A DNA stretch of 61,840 nt from Coriobacteriia bacterium. GTDB lineage: Bacteria > Actinomycetota > Coriobacteriia > Coriobacteriales > Eggerthellaceae. The notes beneath the pieces were generated by a model. It made no database searches, was not told the DNA's origin, and saw only the letters and a list, made by a program, of their open reading frames with translations. The translations under genes were made by a program, and so were the position numbers. The stretch covers positions 2,078 to 63,917 of the forward strand of contig JAUNNF010000010.1 in assembly GCA_030537355.1 (NCBI GenBank). The letters run 5' to 3'. Below are positions 9,002 to 16,332 of the stretch, one piece after another. The first letter of the stretch is position 1. Every line of letters starts with the position of its first letter.

Positions 9002-10303
9002 TTAATTCCATAAGTTTGTATTCATGCATGCAAAAAGCGGAATATTTTTCATCCAGTTTTGTTCTCTGTAATCAGATAATGAAAACCTTAATGCGTTGCA
9101 ATTGTTATACTTTTTTCTGAAAGCCTGCAAGCTTTTAGACCTTAAGTTTTCTTCGGCTTTTACCTCTATAGCAAATATGTCTTGGCTTTTTTGAACAATA
9201 AAATCAACCTCGCCAATTGAATTTTGAGCCGACCAATAATAAGGAGTTAGACTGCAAGAGCCTACTAATTGTTGACATACAAATTGTTCTGTAAGCGCGC
9301 CTTTAAATTCCGTAAATAACGTATTTTTGTTTAGGATTGTATTTGGTTCAAGCTCAGACATAGCCCCCAATAAACCAATGTCTAACAAATACACCTTAAA
9401 TGAAATATTGTCAGTATAACTTTTTAGTGGCATTCCTGGCTTTGATATGCGTTTAATTTTATTGATAAGGCCAGCATTTTCAAGCCACATTAAGGATTCT
9501 TCGTACTGCTTTGCTCTAGCCCCTTGACGTATATGCCCAAAAACAAATTTTTTATTTTCTCGTGATAAATGCGCGGGAATAGAGTTCCAAGCTTCATGTG
9601 TGTACTTAAGTATTTTTGGAGGTATGTGTTTTGAAAAATCTTGTACGTAGTCGTTGAGTATTTTATTTTGGAGAGTTCTTATTTCATTATAATCACTATT
9701 CTCAACAAAGGATTTAACAATTTCAGGCATTCCTCCTACTACAAAATACTGCTTTAATAAATCAATTAACTTATTTCTAAACGTATTGATTAATGAAGTG
9801 TCGTCACTTAAGATAAGCTCTGCCATATCATTATTTTTAGTTGCGTTTAAAAATTCTATAAAATCTAAGGGATATAAATTTAAGTAATCAACTTTACCTA
9901 CAGGCCAACCACTGCCTTCACGTTGCTGTAATCCTAATAGGGATCCTGCAACTACAACTGCGTATTGAGGTGCATTTTCGTAAAAGTACTTTAATGCAGT
10001 TAGTGCTTTAGGTGCTGTTTGAATTTCATCTAAGATCAATAATGTTTTGTTAGGCTTAATTTCTTCGTGTGTATGTAGCGATATAGATTTAATGATTCTG
10101 TCTATATCAAAATCCGCATCAAAAAAACTTCTTGCAGTACTGTCGTTGTCAAAACTTATATATGCGAAATTGTCAAAACAAAGCCTTCCAAATTCTTTCA
10201 GAAGCCATGTTTTACCAACTTGACGAGCCCCATTAACAATTAATGGTTTTCTGTCTTTTTTGTTTTGCCAGTCTTTTAAGTTTTCGAGTAATTTACGTTC
10301 CAC
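9002..10303 (-). CDS. AAA_14 ATPase with DUF4143 C-terminal domain
   Basis: A 433-residue soluble protein. The N-terminal AAA_14 domain has a Walker A motif (NGARQVGKTWLL, about residue 24) and a Walker B (LLILDEIQ, about 93), then AGSLLG as sensor region. The C-terminal DUF4143 part contains GEVDFIV followed by IEVKA, a PD-(D/E)xK nuclease-like signature. Start is GTG at 10303, preceded by AAAGGAGG at a short 4-base gap. Family members are common, often single, mobile-looking genes of unknown role, with possible DNA-repair or defence functions. It stands alone between unrelated genes, and two 32-bp tandem repeats sit 46-110 bases upstream, suggesting autoregulation. Confidence 0.85.
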   Translation of the reverse strand: MERKLLENLKDWQNKKDRKPLIVNGARQVGKTWLLKEFGRLCFDNFAYISFDNDSTARSFFDADFDIDRIIKSISLHTHEEIKPNKTLLILDEIQTAPKALTALKYFYENAPQYAVVVAGSLLGLQQREGSGWPVGKVDYLNLYPLDFIEFLNATKNNDMAELILSDDTSLINTFRNKLIDLLKQYFVVGGMPEIVKSFVENSDYNEIRTLQNKILNDYVQDFSKHIPPKILKYTHEAWNSIPAHLSRENKKFVFGHIRQGARAKQYEESLMWLENAGLINKIKRISKPGMPLKSYTDNISFKVYLLDIGLLGAMSELEPNTILNKNTLFTEFKGALTEQFVCQQLVGSCSLTPYYWSAQNSIGEVDFIVQKSQDIFAIEVKAEENLRSKSLQAFRKKYNNCNALRFSLSDYREQNWMKNIPLFACMNTNLWN

Positions 10304-10348
10304 GATGCCTCCTTTCCCATGAATTATAGCAAAAAATTTGCTTAAGTC

Positions 10349-10412
10349 CTTAAAAATGTAAAAATTATCACTTTTTAGGACTTAAAAATGTAAAAATTAA
10401 CACTTTTTAGGA
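10349..10412. repeat. two 32-bp tandem repeats before the ATPase gene
   Basis: 10349-10380 and 10381-10412 differ by one base. Read on the minus strand each carries TCCTAAAAAGTG and TTTACATTTTTAAG. A TTTACA (10389-10394) and a GATAAT (10364-10369) with 19-base spacing could be the ATPase promoter, so the repeats would overlap it as operators. Confidence 0.65.
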
Positions 10413-10546
10413 CGTAAATATTAAGTATAATATTAGTCCTCGAAGAAACTTCATGTGGGATTTTTTATAACAAAGACTATTTTCTTATATTGCTTAATAA
10501 ATCTATATGAAAATTATTGTATGATATTTTGAGCTTCAAAATTGCC

Positions 10547-10978
10547 TGATAACGAGTTTTAGTATATTTTGGTACAAATTATCCAAAAATTCTAAGACGA
10601 AATCTTGATTTTGAAAGCAATCATGCTTTTAATGATGGTGGAGCTTTAAAATTATTTGGCCGTGATCAATATATTGACAAATGCAATTTTACAAAAAATA
10701 AAGCAGTTAATCAAGGTGGAGCAATATCATTTACAACTGGAACTTTTCCATTAGGTCACGAGGGTGGTTCTATTAATAATTGCGTGTTTGACGATAATTT
10801 TCCATCACATAGTTGTTCAGAAATATTCTTAGGAGGATTAACCGATCTAGTAAGCTCAACAGGAAATATAATTTGCTATTATGAGCCTATATTTAATAGG
10901 ATAAAACATATAAACAAGGATAATAATTTCTTATATCAACCAATACATAAAGAAAATAATAAATTCAATACTTATTAG
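10547..10978 (+). pseudogene. 5'-truncated beta-helix (Pmp-like) adhesin fragment
   Basis: An open frame with no start codon or ribosome binding site runs from a TAA near 10544 to the TAG at 10976-10978. It reads FESNHAFNDGGALKL, then CNFTKNKAVNQGGAISF, then INNCVFDDNF. These F-x-x-N-x-A-x-x-x-GGA-I repeats are the hallmark of polymorphic-membrane-protein or pectate-lyase-like beta helices in large adhesins. Only about two rungs and a short tail remain. A GTG at 10784 could start 64 residues but cuts through the repeat. I read it as the leftover 3' end of a large surface gene, like the remnant at 517. Confidence 0.65.
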
Positions 10979-10986
10979 AACGTGCT

Positions 10987-12021
10987 TTAATTATCACAAT
11001 AAACACAACGTTTGCTCCCGCAGGAATCTGTAATGAACTTCTGTGGGAGTTCTTGTTCTACTTGGCTAATACACTTATTGTTAATGCATTTGAAATCGCC
11101 TTCCTCGCCAATATCATAATTAGAATTGGAAGTGTCGTTTAAGAGCTTCAAGATAAGAGCCATGCGCATGTGTTTGCCGTTAAGTGTTTGCTCAAAGTAC
11201 ACTGCACGTGGGTCATTATCAACACCCACTGCAATTTCGTCAACTCTTGGAAGCGGATGCAATATATAGCAGTCTGGTTTTGTGAGTTTCATGAGCTCTG
11301 GTGTGAGCCTGTATGAATTTTTGAGACGTTCGTATTGATTTTGATCATCAAATCTCTCGCGTTGGATCCTTGTCATATATAAGATGTCGAGTTTAGGTAA
11401 TGCCTCTTCTAAGCTCGTAGTTTCCTCAATATTGTCAGTTTTCATATATGAAGGTAGTTTGAGTTCATCAGGTGAGATTGCGACAAACTTTACGTTGTCA
11501 TAGCGCTCCATTGCATGCATTAGGCTATGAACAGTTCTGCCGTATAGTAAGTCTCCACAAAGACCAATTATGAGGTTGTCAAACCTGCCTTTGGTTTTGT
11601 AAATTGTGAGTAAGTCGGCCGTTGTTTGTGTTGGATGGCAATGGCCGCCGTCTCCTGCGTTGATAAGAGGTATGCTAGCATTTTTAGCGGCAACGAATGC
11701 GGCGCCTTCTCTTGGGTGACGGATGGCTATGATGTCTGCATAATTAGACACAACTTTGGCTGTGTCTGCCATGCTCTCGCCTTTTGCTGTAGACGATGAA
11801 TCTGCACCAGCGACTGATAGAACATCTCCTCCAAGTTCATGCATTGCCGCTTCAAAACTAAGCCTTGTTCTGGTTGAAGGTTCGAAAAACAGAGATGCTA
11901 GTTTTTTGTGTTTGCAAGCATTTTGATATTTTTCTGGATTTTTGCTGATATCAATTGCTGTATCGCAAAGTTCTTGAACTTCTTTTGTTGTAAGGTCTGT
12001 AATGTCAATTACACTACGCAT
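10987..12021 (-). CDS. pyrB: aspartate carbamoyltransferase with PyrI-like zinc tail
   Basis: A 344-residue enzyme joining carbamoyl phosphate and aspartate. The carbamoyl phosphate loop FFEPSTRTRLSFEAA is at about residue 45, HCHPTQ at about 127, and HPLPRVDEI at about 257. The catalytic chain ends near MALILKLL (about 298), as usual. The extra 46 residues read CINNKC, about 21 residues with QELPQKF, then CVYC, which is the C-x4-C...C-x2-C zinc site of the separate regulatory chain PyrI without its nucleotide-binding domain. The start overlaps the end of pyrE by 8 bases, so the two are translationally coupled. It is the last gene of the pyr cluster. Confidence 0.95.
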   Translation of the reverse strand: MRSVIDITDLTTKEVQELCDTAIDISKNPEKYQNACKHKKLASLFFEPSTRTRLSFEAAMHELGGDVLSVAGADSSSTAKGESMADTAKVVSNYADIIAIRHPREGAAFVAAKNASIPLINAGDGGHCHPTQTTADLLTIYKTKGRFDNLIIGLCGDLLYGRTVHSLMHAMERYDNVKFVAISPDELKLPSYMKTDNIEETTSLEEALPKLDILYMTRIQRERFDDQNQYERLKNSYRLTPELMKLTKPDCYILHPLPRVDEIAVGVDNDPRAVYFEQTLNGKHMRMALILKLLNDTSNSNYDIGEEGDFKCINNKCISQVEQELPQKFITDSCGSKRCVYCDN

Positions 12022-12652
12022 TTATCCAACTTTCGTCATCGGGATTATCTCTAAATTTCTTTAGTCTGTCAACATCTTCTGGTTTGATGTAACCTTCTTC
12101 GGCAGCGATTTTAGCTATTGTGTCTAAGTTAGTTAAGCTATGATTTGCGACATTTGCTTCATTTAGTCTTTCTTTGCTTTTTTGCATGCCGTAAGTGAAG
12201 ATACTGGCAATTCCTAAGACTTCAGCTCCAGCTTCTCTTAGGGCTTCAACAACATCAATACAGCTGCCTCCTGTACTGATTAAGTCTTCTATAACGACAA
12301 CTTTTTGGCCAGGTTCAAGCTTGCCTTCTATTTTGTTTTGACGGCCGTGAGATTTATTTGACGATCTAACATATCCTGCTGGGAGACCCATTATGTGGCC
12401 TGTGATTGCTGCATGTGCAATGCCAGCAGTTGATGTGCCCATAAGTACTTCTACTTCTGGATAATTTGTTTTGATTAATTCTGCCAAGCCCTCTTCGACA
12501 TCTGTTCTGATCTCTGGGGCAGTAAGGGTTAGCCTGTTATCGCAATAAATTGGCGATTTAATTCCACTTGCCCATGTAAATGGTTCGTCAGGACGTAAAA
12601 ATACTGCCTTGATTTTTAGTAAGTCTTTCGCGATTTTTTCTTGTAAATCCAT
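12014..12652 (-). CDS. pyrE: orotate phosphoribosyltransferase
   Basis: A 212-residue enzyme that adds phosphoribosyl to orotate to form OMP. The PRPP-binding motif VVVIEDLISTGGS is at about residue 118, and the N-terminal FTWASGIKSPIYCDNR loop and TSTAGIAHA segment are typical of the family. The ATG at 12652 has an AAGGAG site and a good -10 box about 23 bases upstream, so pyrE-pyrB form their own transcript. In the rest of the cluster adjacent genes overlap by 7-22 bases, so this independent start reflects the inserted gene between pyrF and pyrE. Confidence 0.95.
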   Translation of the reverse strand: MDLQEKIAKDLLKIKAVFLRPDEPFTWASGIKSPIYCDNRLTLTAPEIRTDVEEGLAELIKTNYPEVEVLMGTSTAGIAHAAITGHIMGLPAGYVRSSNKSHGRQNKIEGKLEPGQKVVVIEDLISTGGSCIDVVEALREAGAEVLGIASIFTYGMQKSKERLNEANVANHSLTNLDTIAKIAAEEGYIKPEDVDRLKKFRDNPDDESWINA

Positions 12653-12674
12653 AGAAGCTCCTTAATTTTCTAAA

Positions 12675-12680
12675 ATTATA
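12675..12680 (-). promoter_or_regulatory. -10 box for pyrE-pyrB
   Basis: TATAAT on the minus strand, with a weak TGTCAA 17 bases upstream as -35. The predicted leader is under 20 bases, too short for a PyrR attenuator. Confidence 0.6.
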
Positions 12681-12710
12681 CAATAAATTGGTTTAATTGA
12701 CACATTATCT

Positions 12711-12814
12711 TGCGTTCATAAATTTGAGAAATTTTGTGAACGTAAAATTTTTGCGTTCATAATACCATTTAGATGATATAATAAAATTGGTAGAAAAGGG
12801 GTTTGCGTTCATGG
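12711..12814. promoter_or_regulatory. repeated TGCGTTCAT operator sites around the regulator gene start
   Basis: TGCGTTCAT occurs at 12711-12719, 12752-12760 and 12804-12812, and an inverted relative (GTGAACGTAA) at 12736-12745. The second copy overlaps the probable -35 region of the gene at 12811 and the third overlaps its start codon. The first lies just upstream of the divergent pyrE promoter. This pattern fits autoregulation by the winged-helix protein encoded next to it. Confidence 0.65.
12777..12782 (+). promoter_or_regulatory. -10 box of the AlbA/Schlafen-type regulator gene
   Basis: TATAAT, 28 bases before the ATG at 12811. The -35 region falls within the TGCGTTCAT copy at 12752. Confidence 0.6.
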
Positions 12815-14073
12815 ACTATATTGAAACTAGCACAATAGAACTTAAAGAACAGTATAGCGATACGTTTTTAAAAACTGTTTGTGCTTTTGCCAATCAAGAT
12901 GGCGGAAAGATAATTTTTGGCGTTACAGATGATGGTAAACTAGTAGGTATTAAAGATCTTAATATTGTTTACCCTAAAATTGAGAGAAAAATTTTCGATT
13001 CTATAACACCTATGCCTTATTTTGACATGGAAATAGACCATAAATTATTAATTATTAAAGTTTTTGTTGAAGCTGGTGATGATAAGCCTTATTTTTATAA
13101 AAACAAAGTATATATCAGACGTAATACATCAACTATTGAAGCTGACTTAGTCACAAAAAAGAAATTGATTATGGAATCAAAAGGTATCCATTTTGAGAAT
13201 CAGACAATAAAGAGTAACAACTTGACTTTTAAAACCTTAAATACTTATCTAAAAAAAAGTATAGGGATAAAAAGCGCCACAAACGATTTTTTAAAAACTG
13301 CTGGTTTATTGACTTCTGACGAAAAATTTAACAATGCTGCGCTACTTTTTTCAGATCAAAATGATTTTTCTGGAATTGATACTGTTAAATATAACGAACA
13401 CACAGAGAGGTTTACTTATAGAAAAAATTTCAGCTATTGTTCTGTTTTAGAACAAGTAAAAAAAGCTACAGAAGTTTTTGAAGATATATGTTCTTATGAG
13501 ATTATAGAGGGCTTAAATAGAGTCAAGCATTACAGTGTACCAATCAAGGCTTTTAGAGAAGCTCTTATTAATGCGGTCATTCATAGAGACTGGGAGATAA
13601 GGTCAAATGTAAAAATTACATTTTTTGATGATAGAGTAGAAATTTTGTCCCCTGGTACGTTACCAAAAGATATTAGCGAAAATGAATTTCTTAATTGTTT
13701 TGTTTCGGTTCCTCGTAATTATATAATTTGTAGTTTGTTTAGACGGCTAGGTTTTATTGAGCGTATGGGGTATGGAATATCAATGATTAAAAGGGCATAT
13801 AGAGAAGAATCAGTAAAGCCTAAATTTGAATTTCTAGATAATTTTGTAAATGTTATATTGCCAGTTGTAAATGAAAATTATAAACTTAGTACTGATATGG
13901 AGAAAATTCTTGATTTGTTAAAACGGTCTACTCCACTTAGTAGCTCTGAAATTGCAGGTTTAGTGACAATGTCTAAAACTAAAGTTGTTTCTTTGTGTGG
14001 GAGTATGTTAAAAATGGGCCTTATTAATAAATCTGGCAATGGTCGTGGTACAAAATATTATATAGAAAGATAA
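12811..14073 (+). CDS. AlbA_2/Schlafen-type ATP-binding transcriptional regulator
   Basis: A 420-residue protein. I place the start at ATG 12811 behind AAAAGGGG (12794-12801); a TTG eight codons earlier is not needed. The N-terminal 120 residues are an AlbA_2 (Schlafen-like) domain, with ELKEQYSD, ANQDGGKIIFGVTDDG and VYIRRNTST. The middle (about 245-345) is the RecG/HATPase-like part with EALINAVIHRDW and RMGYGISMI. The C-terminal 65 residues form a winged helix (SSEIAGLVTMSKTKVVSLCGSML). Such proteins are usually stand-alone, horizontally moved putative regulators. It lies against the direction of the pyr operon exactly between pyrF and pyrE, and its 3' end is 18 bases from that of pyrF. 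Function beyond probable self-regulation is unknown. Confidence 0.85.
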   Translation: MDYIETSTIELKEQYSDTFLKTVCAFANQDGGKIIFGVTDDGKLVGIKDLNIVYPKIERKIFDSITPMPYFDMEIDHKLLIIKVFVEAGDDKPYFYKNKVYIRRNTSTIEADLVTKKKLIMESKGIHFENQTIKSNNLTFKTLNTYLKKSIGIKSATNDFLKTAGLLTSDEKFNNAALLFSDQNDFSGIDTVKYNEHTERFTYRKNFSYCSVLEQVKKATEVFEDICSYEIIEGLNRVKHYSVPIKAFREALINAVIHRDWEIRSNVKITFFDDRVEILSPGTLPKDISENEFLNCFVSVPRNYIICSLFRRLGFIERMGYGISMIKRAYREESVKPKFEFLDNFVNVILPVVNENYKLSTDMEKILDLLKRSTPLSSSEIAGLVTMSKTKVVSLCGSMLKMGLINKSGNGRGTKYYIER

Positions 14074-14091
14074 AAAGTTCCTACAAAAGTG

Positions 14092-14778
14092 TTATTGCAA
14101 AAATTCTTTTACACATCTCTCATAAGCTTTAACTGGATCATCTGCTTGAGTAATTGGTCTACCGACGACTATATAATCGCAGCCATTTTCTTTGGCTTGT
14201 TTAGGTGTCATGATTCTTTTTTGATCATCTGATGCTGAATCAGCAAATCTCACTCCAGGGCAAATTGTTAAAAAGTCATTACCACAATATTCATGAACAT
14301 CCTTGGCTTCATGAGGGCTGCAAACAATTCCATCTAAGCCTGATGCTTTAGCATTTTTTGCATAGTGGATTACAACCTCATCGATTGGTTCATCTATTAA
14401 AAGTTGATTAGTTAGAGCTGCCTGGTCTGTTGACGTTAATTGTGTAACAGCAATCAATTTGGCATTGTTGCCTAAGCCTTCTTTTGCGGCTGCCATCATT
14501 GCAGATGTGCCTGCAGCATGGCAATTGGTAATATCTACATCTAAGTCTTTAAGGACAGCCATACTTTTTTTGACAGTGTTTGGTATGTCATGAAGTTTTA
14601 AATCGAGGAAAATTTTGTGTCCTCTCGCTTTGATTTCTTTGACGATTTCTGGACCACATGAATAATAAAGTTCCATTCCAATTTTAACGAATGGTTTCCT
14701 TTTTGTGAATTTTTCTAGAAAGCTTAGTGTGGCTTCTTTGCTATTAAAGTCACAGGCTATTATTACGTCTTTAGGCAT
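14092..14778 (-). CDS. pyrF: orotidine 5'-phosphate decarboxylase
   Basis: A 228-residue enzyme making UMP from OMP. The catalytic DLKLHDIPNT (Asp-x-Lys-x-x-Asp) is at about residue 59, and the phosphate-binding end CDYIVVGRPI at about 202. The N-terminal ACDFNSKEA matches the type I family. Its start overlaps pyrD by 8 bases. After its stop the next gene is on the other strand, with no visible terminator hairpin in the 18-base gap. Confidence 0.95.
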   Translation of the reverse strand: MPKDVIIACDFNSKEATLSFLEKFTKRKPFVKIGMELYYSCGPEIVKEIKARGHKIFLDLKLHDIPNTVKKSMAVLKDLDVDITNCHAAGTSAMMAAAKEGLGNNAKLIAVTQLTSTDQAALTNQLLIDEPIDEVVIHYAKNAKASGLDGIVCSPHEAKDVHEYCGNDFLTICPGVRFADSASDDQKRIMTPKQAKENGCDYIVVGRPITQADDPVKAYERCVKEFLQ

Positions 14779-15619
14779 TGTCTAGCTCCTCAATAATTTC
14801 TTTGCATATATATGGATTTATCAGGTTGGCAGCTCCAATTTCTACAGCTGTGGCACCTGCTAACATCATTTCTTTAACATCGTTTGCGTTTGATATTCCT
14901 CCCATACCAATTACTGGAATATTTACTGTATTTGCAACTTCATATACCATTCTAAGCGCCACAGGGAAAATTGCTGGACCTGAAAGGCCACCAGTTGTGT
15001 TGGCAAGAATTGGTTTTTCTGTTTTAAGGTCAAAGCGCATTCCCATTAAAGTGTTAATTAGAGAGATTCCATCAGCTCCTGCATCTTCGCAAGCTTTTGC
15101 AATTTCAGTAATGTTTGTGACATTTGGAGAGAGCTTCATAATAACAGGCTTGTAGGTTGCACGTTTAACAGCAGCTGTTACTTCAGCTGCACCTTTTGCG
15201 GTTGTTCCAAAACTCATGCCACCACCGTGTACGTTAGGGCATGAAATATTGACTTCCATCCATCCGATTTGGTCACACTGGGTTAATTTCTTTGCAACTT
15301 CTTCGTATTCTTCTACACTAAATCCGCTTATATTTGCCATAACTGGCTTGTTAAAAACTTTGCTTAGTTTAGGCAGTTCTGTTTCGATAACAGCATCTAC
15401 ACCAGGATTTTGGAGGCCTACTGAGTTTAACATTCCTGATGGGCATTCTGCAATCCTAGGTGTGTCATTACCGAATCTTGGTTTTGCTGTTGTACCTTTA
15501 AAACTGAAAGTTCCTAGAATGTTAATATCGTAAAGCTCAGCAAATTCATATCCATATCCAAACGTGCCTGACGCAGGGATTATAGGATTGTCTATATTTA
15601 TTCCACAAAGGTCTACCAT
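14771..15619 (-). CDS. pyrD: dihydroorotate dehydrogenase, type 1B catalytic subunit
   Basis: A 282-residue FMN enzyme oxidising dihydroorotate to orotate. The active Cys is in NISCPN (about residue 126), the phosphate-binding segment is GMGGI (about 239), and PASGTFGYG opens the barrel. The adjacent pyrK, overlapping by 7 bases, shows that it is the NAD-linked heterotetrameric form. The sequence begins at MVDLCGIN, slightly shorter than many homologues but with the core complete. Confidence 0.95.
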   Translation of the reverse strand: MVDLCGINIDNPIIPASGTFGYGYEFAELYDINILGTFSFKGTTAKPRFGNDTPRIAECPSGMLNSVGLQNPGVDAVIETELPKLSKVFNKPVMANISGFSVEEYEEVAKKLTQCDQIGWMEVNISCPNVHGGGMSFGTTAKGAAEVTAAVKRATYKPVIMKLSPNVTNITEIAKACEDAGADGISLINTLMGMRFDLKTEKPILANTTGGLSGPAIFPVALRMVYEVANTVNIPVIGMGGISNANDVKEMMLAGATAVEIGAANLINPYICKEIIEELDNA

Positions 15620-16332
15620 AGTATTTCCTCATGTTCTAATATTGGGCCTTCTTTGCAAATTCGTTTGTATCCTGTGATAGTTTTGCAACTGCATCCCATG
15701 CATGCTCCAAAGCCACATCCCATACGCTCTTCAAATGAGAATTGGCCCTTCGTTACTTTGCTATGGACAGCTTTGAGCATTGGCTCAGGGCCACAAGCAA
15801 AGGCGTATTCATCGCGATTAATTGTGTCAGTGACAAAACCTTTAATGCCACTGCTCCCGTCCATTGTGGTGATTTTTACGTCACAACCTCTAAACATTTC
15901 CTCGTAAAAAATTTCATCTCTATTGTTGAAGCCTAGTATGACATTTGGTTTAATGCCTGCTTTAACAAGTTTTTTTGCGAGCAAGACGAGTGGTGGAATA
16001 CCAAGCCCGCCTCCTACGATGTATGGGGTGTTTGATGACTTTTCAATATCGTATCCGTTGCCCAAGCCTGAAAGGACATCCAGTTTTTCGCCTTTATCCA
16101 TTTTTGAAAGAATCTTTGTTCCTTCGCCTACAGTTTTAAAAACAATCGTGAGTTCATCAGCAAATTTATCTGCGATACTAATTGGACGTCTTAAATATTT
16201 ACCTTCGATTTGTATATTCATAAACTGACCTGGCTTAGTTATTGCTTCTGCGGCAGGTCCACAAAGATGTAGTTCATATACATCAGGTGCCAATTCTCTT
16301 TTTTGTGTTATTTCTAAACTTCCTTTAAGCAT
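15613..16332 (-). CDS. pyrK: dihydroorotate dehydrogenase electron transfer subunit
   Basis: A 239-residue FAD and [2Fe-2S] protein passing electrons from PyrD to NAD. YLRRPISIAD is the FAD-binding motif (about residue 48), VGGGLGIPPL starts the NAD domain (about 107), and the Cys cluster GCGFGACMGCSC with a later Cys near the C-terminus binds the iron-sulphur centre. It overlaps carB by 8 bases. Confidence 0.95.
   Translation of the reverse strand: MLKGSLEITQKRELAPDVYELHLCGPAAEAITKPGQFMNIQIEGKYLRRPISIADKFADELTIVFKTVGEGTKILSKMDKGEKLDVLSGLGNGYDIEKSSNTPYIVGGGLGIPPLVLLAKKLVKAGIKPNVILGFNNRDEIFYEEMFRGCDVKITTMDGSSGIKGFVTDTINRDEYAFACGPEPMLKAVHSKVTKGQFSFEERMGCGFGACMGCSCKTITGYKRICKEGPILEHEEILW

Noticed and set aside
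11010-11055. CTCCCGCAGGAATC with a GTGGGAG partner looks like the terminator at 8971
   Set aside because: It lies inside the pyrB coding end and encodes the conserved zinc tail; no T tract follows on the coding strand.
12653-12786. A PyrR-type attenuator before pyrE
   Set aside because: The leader after the -10 box is under 20 bases and has no terminator/antiterminator pair.
14778-16228. Several plus-strand frames over pyrD and pyrK
   Set aside because: They are shadows of well-supported minus-strand genes.
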